Positions 38,150 to 51,946 of a DNA stretch of 64,000 nt are shown here, piece by piece. The stretch's first letter is position 1. Each line of letters begins with the position of its first letter. Source of the DNA: Stratiolaelaps scimitus. Taxonomy: Eukaryota; Arthropoda; Arachnida; Mesostigmata; Laelapidae. The notes beneath the pieces were generated by a model, which saw only the letters and a program-made list of their open reading frames with translations, did no database searches and was not told the DNA's origin. Location: the NCBI GenBank assembly GCA_019614645.1, contig JABWDB010000019.1, positions 3,208,501-3,272,500 on the forward strand, written 5' to 3'. Position numbers and translations under genes: made by a program.

Positions 38150-38232
38150 GAATACATAGATAAAATGTATGTGTAATAGCTGTCTCAGGATGGACAGGTA
38201 TTACACATACATTATATCTATGCCTAGTATTC
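38150..38232. ncRNA. Hairpin of pre-miRNA size (candidate only)
   Basis: The 31-base arms (from 38155 and ending at 38222) differ from perfect pairing at only two internal positions and enclose the loop TCAGGAT. Pairing extends to GAATAC/GTATTC outside an asymmetric bulge. Length and loop suit a pre-miRNA, but so would a foldback transposon. No expression evidence is available. Confidence 0.3.
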
Positions 38233-38568
38233 AGGTTTAAAGAAATTGTGTGCGATTCATTATACGTTGTAAACGTTTAAACGCAGAAATTTAACGAATA
38301 ACACTTGATTCCAAGTTCAGACTCCTTCTCATTGTGTCTGTTTGCCGGGCTTTGAATGTGCTGGGTCACCTTTTCGAACTACTGTCGAATTTAGTTTAAA
38401 CTGCTTTCCAGGTAGATTCGATGGGATGTTAAAACGTGTGTAACAAAGTTCCTACTGTCTTATGACTTTTGGGTGACCTTTCTTCTGCCTGTTCGACTGG
38501 TAGGTTCTCTAGTTACAAAATATGTTTGGTCTTACAACGTCTCTTATACTCAGCTAGCAGTAATAGTT

Positions 38569-38654
38569 CATAGTAATACCTATAAGGTTAAGAGTTGAGG
38601 TCTGTCAGACAGAGGAACAGCTGCGGGTCAGCTCGAAAAAAAACCAAAAAAAAC
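38569..38654 (+). repeat. Short poly(A) retroposon, copy 2
   Basis: Plus strand: ATAGTAATACCTATAAGGTT, AAGAGTTGAGGTCTGTCAGA, AACAGCTGCGGGTCAGCTCG, then an A-rich tail interrupted by CC. It lacks the first bases of the family consensus. It lies 0.4 kb downstream of the FER stop codon. Confidence 0.55.
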
Positions 38655-38902
38655 CGCTTTTATACCCAGCTAATGATTCTGTAATTGCCAAAATAGTGGA
38701 TGCTTCGCATGGAATAGGTTCTGACTTGTCTAGCCTAAATCGAATAGGTGACAAATAATTAATTATTCTGGCATTCGTTTAACGACATATCAGACACAGT
38801 TGCAACGCACAAATAAAAACACTCTTCAAGTGCCATTTTGCTCCGCCTGTACAGACCGTTTTTGTCACTTTATTTCGTCTCGCTCTGGTTGTTACGTTTT
38901 TA

Positions 38903-38904
<2 letters not shown>

Positions 38905-38966
<62 letters not shown>
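38905..38966. repeat. (TA)n microsatellite
   Basis: About 31 uninterrupted TA units, the longest pure array in the window. It lies 107 bp beyond the FER stop codon. Confidence 0.95.
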
Positions 38967-38968
<2 letters not shown>

Positions 38969-39000
38969 ATTTATAGAATTTAATCTCCCTCACACAAACA

Positions 39001-39006
39001 TTTATT
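39001..39006 (-). promoter_or_regulatory. Candidate FER polyadenylation signal
   Basis: AATAAA on the minus strand, 67 bp after the FER stop codon. It lies just before the long TA array at 38905-38966. Position and sequence fit a short 3' UTR. Confidence 0.4.
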
Positions 39007-39072
39007 ATTATATTTTGTTATCATAATAATAGTAATTCTTGGTATCTCAGTAAATCGAGTCCTATTTATCTA

Positions 39073-39174
39073 TTATAAGTGTTTAAATACATTCAGGAGA
39101 GCCTTGTGAATGTCATCGAAGTGTGGCCTTCGTTCGGGTGTGTACTCCCAGCACCGTAACATTAGTTGGTACAC
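39073..39174 (-). CDS. FER: FER coding exon 13: kinase C-terminus and stop
   Basis: Residues 801-833 and a TAA stop. It reads [11 protein letters not shown] then [10 protein letters not shown], the final kinase helix with the invariant arginine in the RPxF motif. It is preceded by TTTGCAG and keeps phase 0 with exon 12. It sits 1.65 kb downstream of exon 12, beyond a large intron. Confidence 0.94.
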   Translation of the reverse strand: MYQLMLRCWEYTPERRPHFDDIHKALLNVFKHL

Positions 39175-40766
39175 CTGCAAATTTAAGGCCAGACGTTATT
39201 CGTGTTGTAGACCAGGACCCCTGGGGGGACGCGCGCCAGAAGATATTGACCCTATTGATTGGCCATTGCACGAGTCCATTGCAATTGCACGTTGCTCACC
39301 TACTATAATACATAAATGAGAAACACTTTGGAATTGTACCATTTTCTATCATACGGATCAGCAGCAGATCGAATAGAAGATCAATTATCCAAATATTCTT
39401 GTTGCACTCCGCTCGACCGCCCCCCCCGTTAGTTTTGGCTAAGCAATGTGACCGGCCTTGTCAATAGTGGCGTATGATAATACTACTACAATAATAAAAT
39501 AATAATATAACACAAGACTTCGGATTATTTATCGAACTGCAATATAGGTAAGGCTAAAGTTCGTGTTAAAAAAAAAGGTGATAAAGGATAGAGCGGTCAC
39601 AAAGTACTGAGTGATCAGAACATCGTCATAAGAGTGGTAGTAGTACTAATAACACCTACTAATAATAATAAACCTTGAAAATATGCGATAACAGTAGCTG
39701 TTGTCAGAGGGTATTTCAACGTGTCAATCTTGGCTTGAGGAGCGGCGCGCAGGGATCACTGGTCGGACGACGGGTAAGAAAATCAATTTTCACAGGTATA
39801 TCCATTTTCGTTTTCAGGAGCCGGGATAGGGTTGTGCCGATTGGGGGAAATAACATCAATACCCTATAATGAACAACCATCCATTGAGAAGCGATAATGT
39901 ACCCGTTTTTGCACTAAAGGTGCACTCCCACTGCGATTTAAGTTGACGCGACTTCGTGTGGGCGGCAGCGGCTATGAACAGCGTTAGCAGAAAATGATGC
40001 CGAAATAAAGAAAAAAAAAGACGACGTTCAGCGAAATGGCTTTTAGCTAACAACGAAACTGGGACTCTCGTTGCTCTCGTGGACAAGCAATCCGCTCCAG
40101 TTCCATGCGAAACAAGCTCCTTAATCAAAGGGTTCCGCAATGCGTCGATGCCATCGCAGTGGAAACATTTGTATCGCAAATCGAAATGTGGAGTATGGCG
40201 TAGCGTAGCGATTCTACGCGAACGGATACTTGCGAACATTGAAAGTCGAAAGAATCCGTCACCGTCAAGAGAGAAGAGGTTAAATAAGTATACACCATCG
40301 GTAGGAGGCAACGCTTCGGCGTTGATCAGATTTACAGCAAGCAGTTATATGTGTGAGAGTTCGCCGCAAAGGTTCGCTTAACCGATGACAGCTTGTGCGG
40401 TATACGATCTGGGCTGTACGAACAGTCGAATTTCATCTGCGCCGCACTGGCCGTTCCGTTGAAAATCAACCATACGCTCATGCGGTGAGTTGCGCAAACA
40501 GGGTCAACTACGATAATGCGTTGTCAATAATCTAAATCGAAGCGATCACGCGAAGGACCCACCGTGCTGTTCTGTCATCTACACCATTGGGTAAAATCCA
40601 TGATATGGAATCGCGTGGCAACTGTGTGTAAGATGTCTTTTTATCAAAATGAACCCAACGAAGGGTTGCGTTGTCGCTTCGTGCCATTTGCATCAGGAAC
40701 AATATTGTCGTTTCATTTTTTACAGCACCCTGTACATACCTGTTTATGGGCGTGTCTCTGTGTGTG

Positions 40767-40805
<39 letters not shown>

Positions 40806-43800
40806 GTGTGTGTTTATACGAACCGGTGACGGTATTCGTTCTGGCGCAGGCAGGCGATACCCCTGATCGATCTTTTCTCGTGCCTTGCTATTCGATAGCC
40901 CCGCGTACGGCGCTTGTCCCATCGAGAACACTTCCCATACGAGCACACCGAACGACCAGACATCACACAGAGACGTGTATTTCCCGTAGTGTAACGCCTC
41001 GGGAGCTGTCCACTTGATCGGTATCTGCAACATGATACATAATGCAATCAACACGTAGACTATACATGTTATGATATCATTATCGTTACCACTATTGCAA
41101 TTCTCGTGGCATTTACAAACATTTAGTGTTATTTACAAATACAAGTTCTCTTATAGTGGCCAGCGGCTAGCGGTGGATTACTACGCTGATGTACACGCAG
41201 TATTAGGAGTAATTCTGCAAATAAATAAATAACTATTATTCGGCCTTCAACAGCGTGTTCGACTCAAAAGAAAGTTTACTAGAGGTCGTTGATGCTGATT
41301 GAAATAAGCTGTTAAAAAAAAATCGACGAGCTGATAAGGTGACACCACATGCTTGCTTTTCAGTTTGACATGGACTAATTCTCATAGTACTTAACTATGG
41401 TATGACCTCCTCATGCGAAGGCCAATTTCCCAGAACATGCCACTTCGCGTCTGACCGAGCAGGCTCCGCTATTTCTCTTCGATAGTCGCTCGATATTCGA
41501 GCAGTAACAGCAGCAGCACCAGCAATAGCAATCAACCACCAAATCGGTTCTACACCGCCGTTGCACACTTCATCTCCGGTTCGCACCCCGCGATTCGATA
41601 GATCCACATTTCGACATCGATCTCTTGTCGTAATACTCCCCATTTGCCTATCCATTGAGCCACTTCTGTTGGCTCAGTTGTACGCGGGCCAGCCTCCGCC
41701 GTCGCCGCCTCCGCTGGTGCAATACATCGCCAATACGCCACCGCGATCCGTCGAGATGTTGATGATGATCGTTTGTTTTGCCACTTTCGAATAAAAAAAA
41801 AACCTAGCGCTCGGCCTGGCGAGAGGGACGGAGTCGGCTGGAATCTAGACGGCCGCCTACTTCAACTGCGCGACCGAGTTCGTCGATCGACAGAGCTCAC
41901 TGGCTAAGTGTAATGTAGGAGAGGCGGTGCCCGCGATTGGAGCTGCGGCGCGAGCTCAGCTCTACCAGCACCACCGGGCGTTCATGTGTACGTGTGTGCG
42001 TGTGTTCGTCCGTGCGTGCGTGCATGCATGCATTTCGTTGTGCACGTACGATACAGCCCGGGGGAAAAGTCCGTTGACTAGACTCCACTCGACGCTCGTG
42101 TCGGGGACTCGTCGCGCTGACTGCCACACGCGCGTGCTGCCATAAGCTATAATACGATCGTGCTGATCGGATTGGGTGGCGTCCGATCGACCGATGTGGC
42201 AAGCAAAGAAAGTAACAGCCAAAAGTGAAATTGCTGGCGGAAAAAGGTGGCTATGTATACGTATGTATATGCGTGCATGCATAAACGCTCGAGTCGGGCG
42301 CAGCCTTTACGGAGAGAAGGTACGATGGCATACTCCGTGTGGAACCTGTTGTGGACGTTACCTCTATATATATAGGGTTTGCTGGAGTATGTCGTCCGAG
42401 TGTGGTGCGGTTCGACTGTGCTGGGTTAGTGGGACACATATATATATATACAATGTACACGATAGCCTGTCCGATGGCCGCCAGCCGATGCCTACCTGTT
42501 TCATGCCGTCGGAAACGACATATTCGTGCTCTTCTCTACTCATCCCGAAGTCGGAGATCTTCACTTCGTCATGCTCGCCAACCAAACAGTTACGAGCTGC
42601 GAGATCCCGGTGTATACAGCCCTTCGATTCAAGGTAGGCCATTCCGGCTGCGCAATCGAGACACATACTCACCAGGGTGCGAGTGGCCAATCGTTGACCA
42701 TCTCGTCGAAGGTAGTTCAGCAATGAACCGCCTGATCAAGAACAATTCGTTTTAGAATTAATCCCTCGTCACTATGGCCTTAGCCGTGCCTCGATAGCAG
42801 CGCAGGAGGAAAAGGCTAAATCGAAATATATGCAAGCTAACAATGGAGCCACCTGACTGTACCGCACATATGTAACTGGTACAACATGTACATATATGCC
42901 CTATATACATTTTTTGCCATGCAACGAACAACAATCGTCCAAGCATCTGATGTGCGATATTGAGATTGCGCTACACGTATGCAGGAGAAACGACCACAAA
43001 GAAGCATCGAGGGGTGACGTCGTTGACGATGTCAGGCTGAATGCCGCAAGCACATGATAGCTAGTGATGAGCTTCACCTGGGACGAGTTCCATCACAATC
43101 ATGATTGGTTGCTTCTGTACGCAGATGCCGACGAAGCGAACAATATTTGGATGATCGTACTGCTTGAGGATTCGACCTTCGCTAAGAAATTTCTTCTTTT
43201 GCTCCTCGGGCAGATTGACACGACACGTCTTCACAGCGACACTTAACCGCGACGGATGCAACACTGCACGGTAGACATCGCCGAAGTTCCCCTGTGTCAG
43301 TTCAATTGAATCATATCGTTAACGTTAGTACCGATGTTGAAGCTTTTTGATCGAAGCGTCGATCCCTAGAAATCGCAATTTGCTGGGACATAACTAACAT
43401 TGCCCTGACGTCACATCGCCCTGTAAGAGAAGGTAAAGGTAAAGTTTTGTTGATTCATTAAAGGAACGGCAATTTTTACAATGCTTAAGTTCTCTTAGAT
43501 GTTAGCAGGTCGCGGGACTCGAACCTGCGGTCTCTGGCTTTTTACAGCCGGAGGCTTAGTCGTCTTAGGCCACCGCGCTGACGGCTGAAGGCCCAGATAA
43601 GTCCAGGATGTACAAAAGAAGCTAAGAAAAGAACGGGAAACGCCGGGACACGTGAATACGACTTCACTTCAAAACGTCAGAGATTAAACAAGGCAACGTT
43701 ACTTTTGTGTATGGCTTATTCCTGCTCTTTTTATGTCGATTGCATTTATATGCTGTGGTGGCCCCATCCTGTTGACCTACTTGGATTCGAGTTAGAGGTC

Positions 43801-46800
43801 TAGAAACAGCGATTGCAGAACAGAGACGACGAGATATCATCTGCCCCCTCCGAGTTAGAGACAGCTTTTACTGGAAACCGATTCGCCAGCCGCTGTGTCG
43901 CACACTTCGATGCCTGAGGCCCAGCTATTTATTTTTTATAGCATTTCACAAAGGCTATGTGTTCTGGATGCGGTATCGTCGAAGGCCACGCCCACATGTT
44001 GGTGGTCGGAATCGTTCCTCTATAAATGGTGCAAGGTCAACACGCCGAAAGGCGTCCCCTGAATCCAAGTCATAGCAAAAAGCATAACTTCGAAAGAAAG
44101 ATCACAATCGCACCCTCCATATCGTCAATTCTCACATGCGCATACATACGTGGCTCAATCCACTCCTAAAAATTGACTCTGCAACATTCTAGGTTGGTTG
44201 CTGGCGCAAACGCTACGTCGAGGTCTGCACTTCCATCTAGCCCATGTACTGTCCTGTGAACTGTGCGACGTTTGCTCCCAGCCCCTCTTGTTTCCCATCG
44301 GAGAAGAGAGATTCGGCCGAGTTCAAGGCACCAGTCAGCTTGTCCCTTCTCGTTACTTGAAAGACCTTTCAAATCTATCCATTTGCTAGGCTTGAAAGAA
44401 ATTGCAGTTGCAACAGCCTCTGCAGCCGCGGCTCTATGAGCGCTGAGTAGCGGAGTAGTTCCTTTAGCTCCCCACCCGCTCTCCTCGGTACGGCGTCTCC
44501 ACGGCGAAACGCCGCAGACAAACGAACCCGGGGCAGATAGTGACGATCGATTACTCCCAAAGGGACATTTATAATCAAACAGACGAACGAAAGCTGGAAA
44601 AGGTCCTGCTATATATATACACAGGAAATCAAAGGGCGATGGACGGGACCGTCCACGGGGCCAGTGCAGAGCGGATCGGAGCGAATCGGATCAGATGTAC
44701 AGTGAGTCGACGCTGTTGACTCTGCACCGGGCGCGCCATCGTCGGGTACGCTGTTTATACAATAGGACAACCACAGCAGGACCCCGTTATGAGAACAGTT
44801 GCTGGGCCACATCAGAAAGGCAGAGGGATGCGAAGGGTGAAAAGCAAGATGCAAAAATACGAGGGATTTGCGAGACAATGAGCGACTAACTAATAGTGGT
44901 AGTCTATAAGCGGCCGTTCCTCGTGGAAATATTAACGATCGCTAAAACTCGACATAGTACAAATCAAAAACTGAAACGTTTTTTACTTTGCTCGCACCCA
45001 GCAGTTTTTGCCAACGTCCGTTTTGTCAGAACGCACGTAATTATCGAGTGTTTATTGAGTGTTTTATTTTCATTTGTCGATTTGATCGCCAACTTGACTC
45101 GTTCTTTTCTAGCTGACTTGCAGCTTGGGGTTTCCTTCGATGATAGGCCTCGATACCGCCGTTCCTGCTTCGAAGACCTCACCCGGGGAATGGACTCGGT
45201 CGAGGAAATTGGTACATTACGCATATACAGCTTAGTCGACGCTTAAGGCGATGCAAAATTGAGAACTAAATAGACAACGCGCTATATGCATTATGCAAAA
45301 AAAATGGAAAGCTCAGGCGAACGGCAAATTCCCTGAAGTCGATAACGATGCAGATTACCTCATCGTCAATTATAGTTGTGGGCGACAAGTGTACCCGCTG
45401 GACGTGAAATACATCTAAGAACACGCACCTCAATATATTCTTAGTAGAATGTATATAACAATATAGTATATATATATATATATATCTATTATCATCGAAT
45501 TTATGCATGCTTACATTCTTGGGGTATATCTTAGTATCAGTAGGAGCCAATTAAATATTTGAAGAGGAAATCTCAGCGGGTCTAATAAACGCCGTTGTAT
45601 AAAATCAATCACATGTCGCTAGGAGAAAATAAATACGACGCTCTAGTTAGTGTGGACGTACCCTTCCAATCTTGTCGATTAGTTGAACATCATCATTGTT
45701 GAGTTCCCATCGCTCGCGAAAAATCGGATTGTAAAGAATAGCACCCGATTTGATCGTCACCGGTAACTCGGAATGATGCTGATATACAATCAGCTCCTGA
45801 ATGGTGTCAAATGCCGAACCCTCGAATCGAAATTTTGCCTGTACAATATATATATATATATCAGAAAATAAGGAAAAACAAATTCGGATCGATAGATCAC
45901 TTTTAAACTCTATATCATCTATAACCTTGTAGGCGTGCAGTACATTATAATACGATTCAAGCAAGCGGTAGTTCTCTGCTCGAACTAGCCCGATATCTCA
46001 ATCGCTGGACGCATACATATACCAGACAAAAAAAAACGATAACAAACAGAGTTATTTACTATCGAATCATTGTGGCAGGATCTGCGCTATACACTGGCAG
46101 CCACAAGACCACGATTAAATCGCTCGCACCTCGGGCGTATGTTGAATAATGAAGTGTTTATGTCCAGCCCACTTAACGGAGAGGACAATTTGCCTCTCTT
46201 CGTTGCGCGTAGTCTCTCGAACGAGGTAGTCGCCTTCGTTGACGAGCAGTCGAACTACTTCCTCGCGTGGTAGGACCCCATGAAACCATTCCTCGTCCTG
46301 CAGTGCCACGTTCGGATTGACTGTCATCTGAAACCAACATTACCGGCGCATCATCGTCATTATCGACAGAGAGAGAGAGAAAGGGAGGGTGGGAGAAATA
46401 GAATTTGAGAAACACAATCAGTGTAGGTGGCCCGTTGTCTACAATCGTTCACAAGGTCTGATTTGAGAGCAGCTGGAACGTAGTCGAGCCGAGCCTATTT
46501 CCTTTAAGTTTTAGCTTGCCAGGTCGTTAGTCTATTATTTAGAGCATGCGTTGATTGTTCGTATCTTTAGGGTTAACGAGAAGGAGATCGTTTGCTTGCT
46601 TCCTTCTGCCCTCAGCTCGCGTAGTGAGCAACGCCTACTGTATTTCGTATCGCTGTTCGGAATGACGGCAGTAATTAGGCGCGTAGCCTGTTGCTGGGTA
46701 TATATCGCTGCAGGTCTCACATTCGAAAACGTGTGTACGCCTTAAGTTGTTGCTATTATGTCGATCTAGAAATGGATACCTTGTGCGTGAAGATATCGTC

Positions 46801-49333
46801 GTGACTGCGTCCTCTATCGAGATCAGGAGGCGAGGAGGATCGCTGACGGACGCCCACAACACGAATCTCCTTTGACGACTATGATGGGGTCGAGGGAAGT
46901 ATTACAGACGCATGGGTGAGCACGTTGCGGGAACGTCACGGGCAGCAGAGAGGGAAGCGATAACATGCAATTATATGTCACGGGCTTATATGGATGAAAC
47001 GGCTGATGTTATGAGGCTCCTCGAATCTGGCCACGGAAGAGGGAGTACTGACAGGGTTTGGAAAGCAGCACAAAAAGGAAATGAACACCTCAGCTTCAGC
47101 ACGTCGTGCTGAAGGTGTGCATTTTACCAGGGCAGTATAGATGGTGACGATTTTGGCAACTACTCTATATGTGTGTATGTGGACGTGTGTGCGTGAGCGC
47201 TGAGAGAGTGGGACGGCCTCAATTAGTTGGCTTAATTTAGAGCTCAAGTCGAAAATTTCGACGCCATACCAGAACGAGCAGTCTGACACAACTGAGGGTA
47301 TGGAATCACGGTGCACGGCTTCGCGAATGAGGAGTGGCCCTTTCTTAACTGATTGGTCAAATCGGGTAGGTTGCATTACTTCTATATTACAGCTTTCGGC
47401 CACGCCTCGTCACGACTCGTGTATACAACTCGGCATTTTTGGCTCACAAGCATTTAGCGATATTAAACAGAGATGGGGTCAGTAGGATCACGAATGAACG
47501 TGGCATGAATCGACATCACTCGAACTATAGCGTCTGGTAGGTGACGAGCGAATATTTCTCTAGCGAGACAGAACTTCTACTATATTATTATTAGTTATTT
47601 TTTGCATCCATCATCTCCCATGCCATCCTCACTACTGTTTTGTCCAACACGCGTATTTAACATGCACACAATAAGTGATGATCGCTAGAATATGACTAAG
47701 AAAACAAATGCCCTGTATAACATGCCCAGGTAGCGACACATACTATTACACAACAGCGACAGTAAACCAAGCTTAGGCATTGGATGAGACCCTTGTCACC
47801 GAAGTTTGATTGTCGTATTCTGATCGGCCATCTCGTAGGCTTTCGAACGCTGGCGAGGGTTTTTGTCAATTTGAAACATTTTCAATGCTTTTACACTCCC
47901 CCATCGCATATATAATTGTTTTTCGAGCTGACCCTCAACTGTTCCCCTATCTGACAGGCCTCAGCTCTTAACCTTTAGGTTCGCATGTATGTATCTATCA
48001 ATCTATATATATATATATATATATATATATAGATAGATTGATTGATTGATAATATATATATAATATATATATGTAGGCTTCACCTAAAAGGCGGTGAGAT
48101 CGATGACGCCATTTACCTCTTTCTTTTGGAACGGCCGGCTGATCCGCTCGACGATGCCTCTAGCTGTAAACCGTCCGGGCGTGAAGTTCAGCGATTCCTG
48201 CGACGTCGAGGAGGCCACCGACGGACTCGGCGGCTCGAGCAGGTTGAGCGCGCGGGGGGCGTTTTGAGGATCGGGTATCTCGGACAATGCGCCGACCACC
48301 AGCGACAGCTGATGCGAGAGTCGCTCGTACGCACAGCGTATCTCGTCCCTGTCACGACGGACGTGGTCGAGTGCGCGCCGCTTCGCCAGTTCGCTGGAAA
48401 TGCATAGAACAGAGACATTGGTTTCGAAGTCTCGTTTTGATTTAATTCGTGGGGTCGTCCGTTCGTAGATTTAACAAACAAGGTATGATATATGAGAAAC
48501 AATTTCATGTATAAAATTTAGACCATAATCAGTTCACAAATTTCGTGTCCTGCATCGCCGAGTGAAGAAGAGGCATCGCCTGAGAGGTTTTTTTCTCTGG
48601 TTTCAGTCAGCGCATGCTGGCACTCTATATGTACACGAGTGTCAACTGCAAAGCCACTCACTAATTGGTCTCTGTCCCGTGAGATGAGTAATCAGGTATA
48701 GAGTTCCTCTGGTTCTCGAGTTGCCGAAGCTGTGTTTCCTTCTCGTGTACATCATCCCGGGCTGTAGCTATTCTTCGTTCAATTTCAGATACTCTAATAG
48801 ATTCATGAAAAACAAAACAATCGTATGTTACCGTGTGATAGTGGTATTAGTCCTAATGTTCAAGTGGTCTTCTAGGTTAATTGGCAAAATATCGGCTATA
48901 TGTGGCTGCCCAGCGTGCTTGGGAAATAGCGGCCGAGAAGGCTCACGCGAGCAAGTGAATCCGACGAAAAGGGCTGGTCGACAATTCTTGAGTACCTGTT
49001 GCGAAGGTCGTGAATGGTGAGGTCGTCCACGGCGAGCCGATCTGGCCGCAGGTTTCCCTCGTATTTGCCGAACTGGGAGTTCAGCAACGGTGAGGCGAGT
49101 TGGAAGTCCATCCAGGCGGGGGGTGCGGATTTGTGCGCATCTAGAAATGCTCGATATTCTTTGTCAGGGTCGATAAGTGACAAGGCATACGATAAGCGTC
49201 CATGCGTTGCCTGAAAGCCCTCAGAGCAGAAGTCGATCCTTTCCACGACCTCTCGCATGACTCCTTGCCTGAAAAAGAAAATGTTACCTGAACTGAAGCT
49301 GTCACTGCTAACGCATATGGCAATTCGACTACA

Positions 49334-49369
<36 letters not shown>

Positions 49370-51900
49370 TACAGGCAAAAATACCACCAATCTCGGATCG
49401 ATCTGTGAGACATACGGTCGCATTTTAGCTCAAAGGTTCAAGACAGACAGAGTGTTCGTCCCTAGAAATAAATAGTGCCAGCATAAGCGATATCCCCCCA
49501 CGGCTTGTTCTAACGCCATCAGCACCATCACACAAGACGCAACACGACGTCAAGCAACAAATTCCCTTGGAATCGAGTTCTACACGGGCAGGGGACGACA
49601 GAGACGGCCGGGCGTGGTTGGGGCAGTCGAACGGCACTAAATTCAAATTCCGTTCGCGATCTCTCCAGAGCAGAGAATCGGTCTTGCAGATATTTTACAC
49701 CGCCTATTGCCGGTCCACAGATTCGACCGATCCTGACGGGCCCTGCGTGGGCATATCACTAACAGCACATTCATTTATACATACCCGATGTACCGAAGGA
49801 GGTTTTTCCTCTTGAGAATGAGAATTGAGTGCTACGCATATTTGCGGATCTGGAGAGTCGACGGGTGGTCGAGAACACATTTCCGCCAATACGTTGATCA
49901 TACATGTATATAGACACATCATGTGTCATCATCGCTATCTCTTTCCGGTCAGAGAAGACATATCGCTCTATGCCGTATCGCGGAGGATTAGGCGCGTCTC
50001 TCAATGCCATTTATTCACGGCGATGTTAAAGCGTTCGACATCGACGGATTTCCTTTATTGCGCCGCCGAAAATGGCGGTAGCTGAATTTGCACATTAAGC
50101 AGATGCGGAGAGGCAAAATCGGCAAAACCGTTAATTAAAGAAATATGCTGGGGAAATTTGCACATCCACTGTTCTTGTGCTAGCGGTAAATAGACCGTCG
50201 TGTGAGTTGAGGCAGCCGACCGATGATGTTGTATTTTACTATACATATGACCTTGGACTTTCGTTGGCTGTTAAAGTTCCTCTAGCATTGGTCTAGTATG
50301 AGACACTTCTCATCCGTGTCAGGGCATTACTACGAGGAGAACTGTCGAGAGGAAAAATCCGCACCTTGCATTAGGTCAGCCATAGAACGACTTGAGCCTG
50401 CGAACTGGGCCATATACTCGCTAAAGCTGGATCCCTAATAACTACCCACGTCATCACTGCTTAGACCATCACGGCAACTGAACGTATGTGCTTCGTTGGA
50501 GCTTGGTGATGTCTCGCAAGGCGAAATTCCCCGAAACCTCTCAGCCTCCGTGCATATTCCGCCTGTTCCGCAGACTGAAGATGGTGTCGAGTGACCCTAC
50601 CTGTGAATAGCTATTAGCCAATAAACCGTTATGGTCGGCTTATCGGCGTTCGTAATCATAAACGGAACAATTGTAGTGATCTCTATGGTAAATTCGCAAT
50701 GAGCCGAAGTGCATTTTCTTAGCATGAGATCAAACTTATCGTTTCCTTAAAGCTAACTTTTATCAAATATTAATGAGAGGACAAATCTAGGGTAGCGTCT
50801 TAGACGATTGTAATTGAAGCAGTCTCCGAGCAAATCCTACTGTCACAACAGAGCGATGAATAGTTTTGTCTTCAACAAGTTCTGTTCTGCTTTAGCGATG
50901 GCCTACGTGTGACGGCAGAGTACATCGATATCTAGAGATTTTCAATAGCGCACAATGATATTTCAGGTGGCAGCATTGCTCAACATAAAGGAGTGGCTAT
51001 TTTTTCTGCGACAGCACTATCATCTAATACTCGTCACCGGGCTGAGCGTTACGTCCTATGACGGTCTGACCTTCCCCCGCCTGACGATAGTAGAAAACGC
51101 CAGACTCTGGGTTCGATAGACCTCCAAATCGAGAAGCCTCTTTATAAGTGACAAAGGGAGCATTTCCCTCCTGCAATATAACCCTTCTATTAAGCACTAT
51201 ACGATAGTTTGAGTTCTGGAAAAAAACGGACAAGAATTCATGCATGCCCACCCGACTGTACACTACGCTAATGGCTGAGTTCTCTGAAGCTAAGCTCATG
51301 TAATTCTTCACAAACGAATCGCTCGAGCACGTATCAAAAAGAAGAAGAATATATGCTGTGATTCGAGTCTCACTGCGCTCAACCTGACGTGTTTATCTCT
51401 GTTTAGATTTGTCTGCTTGTGCCCAGTCACGCTGCCGGTAGGCGTATTTGTATCCAGCCGCTGGTATAGCTAGCAGTGGACCGAGATAGTATAGCTTTAT
51501 TGTTTATTTTCATTTATTTCTCTATGTACTATTCCTGCCCGGGCATTTCAACCCTGCACAGTCGTGCAGAATTGTAGGATAGTTATGCAATTCGATCAAA
51601 TAAATGTTCTATATTTAAAAAAAAGTAGCTGTATCATCACTTTCCCGTTATGTGCGGCATCTATACAGATAAACCTTTGCTAATTACTGTTGACCTGTTA
51701 TTTTTTCAACTTGCAGCGACAGGCGGTACGAGCAACAACCACACAATACTGGACAGTATTGTACATTACAATATGATACATTGGATAACACCGCTACAAT
51801 TGAGGCCAGGCATGTAGATAGATATACCCCACAATTCATTCATTTCTGTCATGGGTCGCGAAGTTTGAAATTGCAAAGAATGACACATCTACGATATCTG

Positions 51901-51946
<46 letters not shown>

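Larger units (their letters stand above)
32982..39000. other. Intergenic region between two convergent genes
   Basis: No exon with recognisable homology on either strand. I looked for thrombospondin repeats (WSxWSxC) that would extend the metalloprotease and saw none. It contains a GC-rich block at 37270-37545 with a 73-codon plus-strand frame of no recognised family, plus the two hairpins listed separately. Confidence 0.5.

Noticed and set aside
39110..39319. Plus-strand frames opposite the last FER exon
   Set aside because: They are antisense shadows of a clearly homologous kinase exon.
50326..50351. A possible fifth copy of the short poly(A) retroposon (GGCATTACTACGAGGAGAAC)
   Set aside because: Only about 25 bp resemble the family and the adjacent conserved block is missing.
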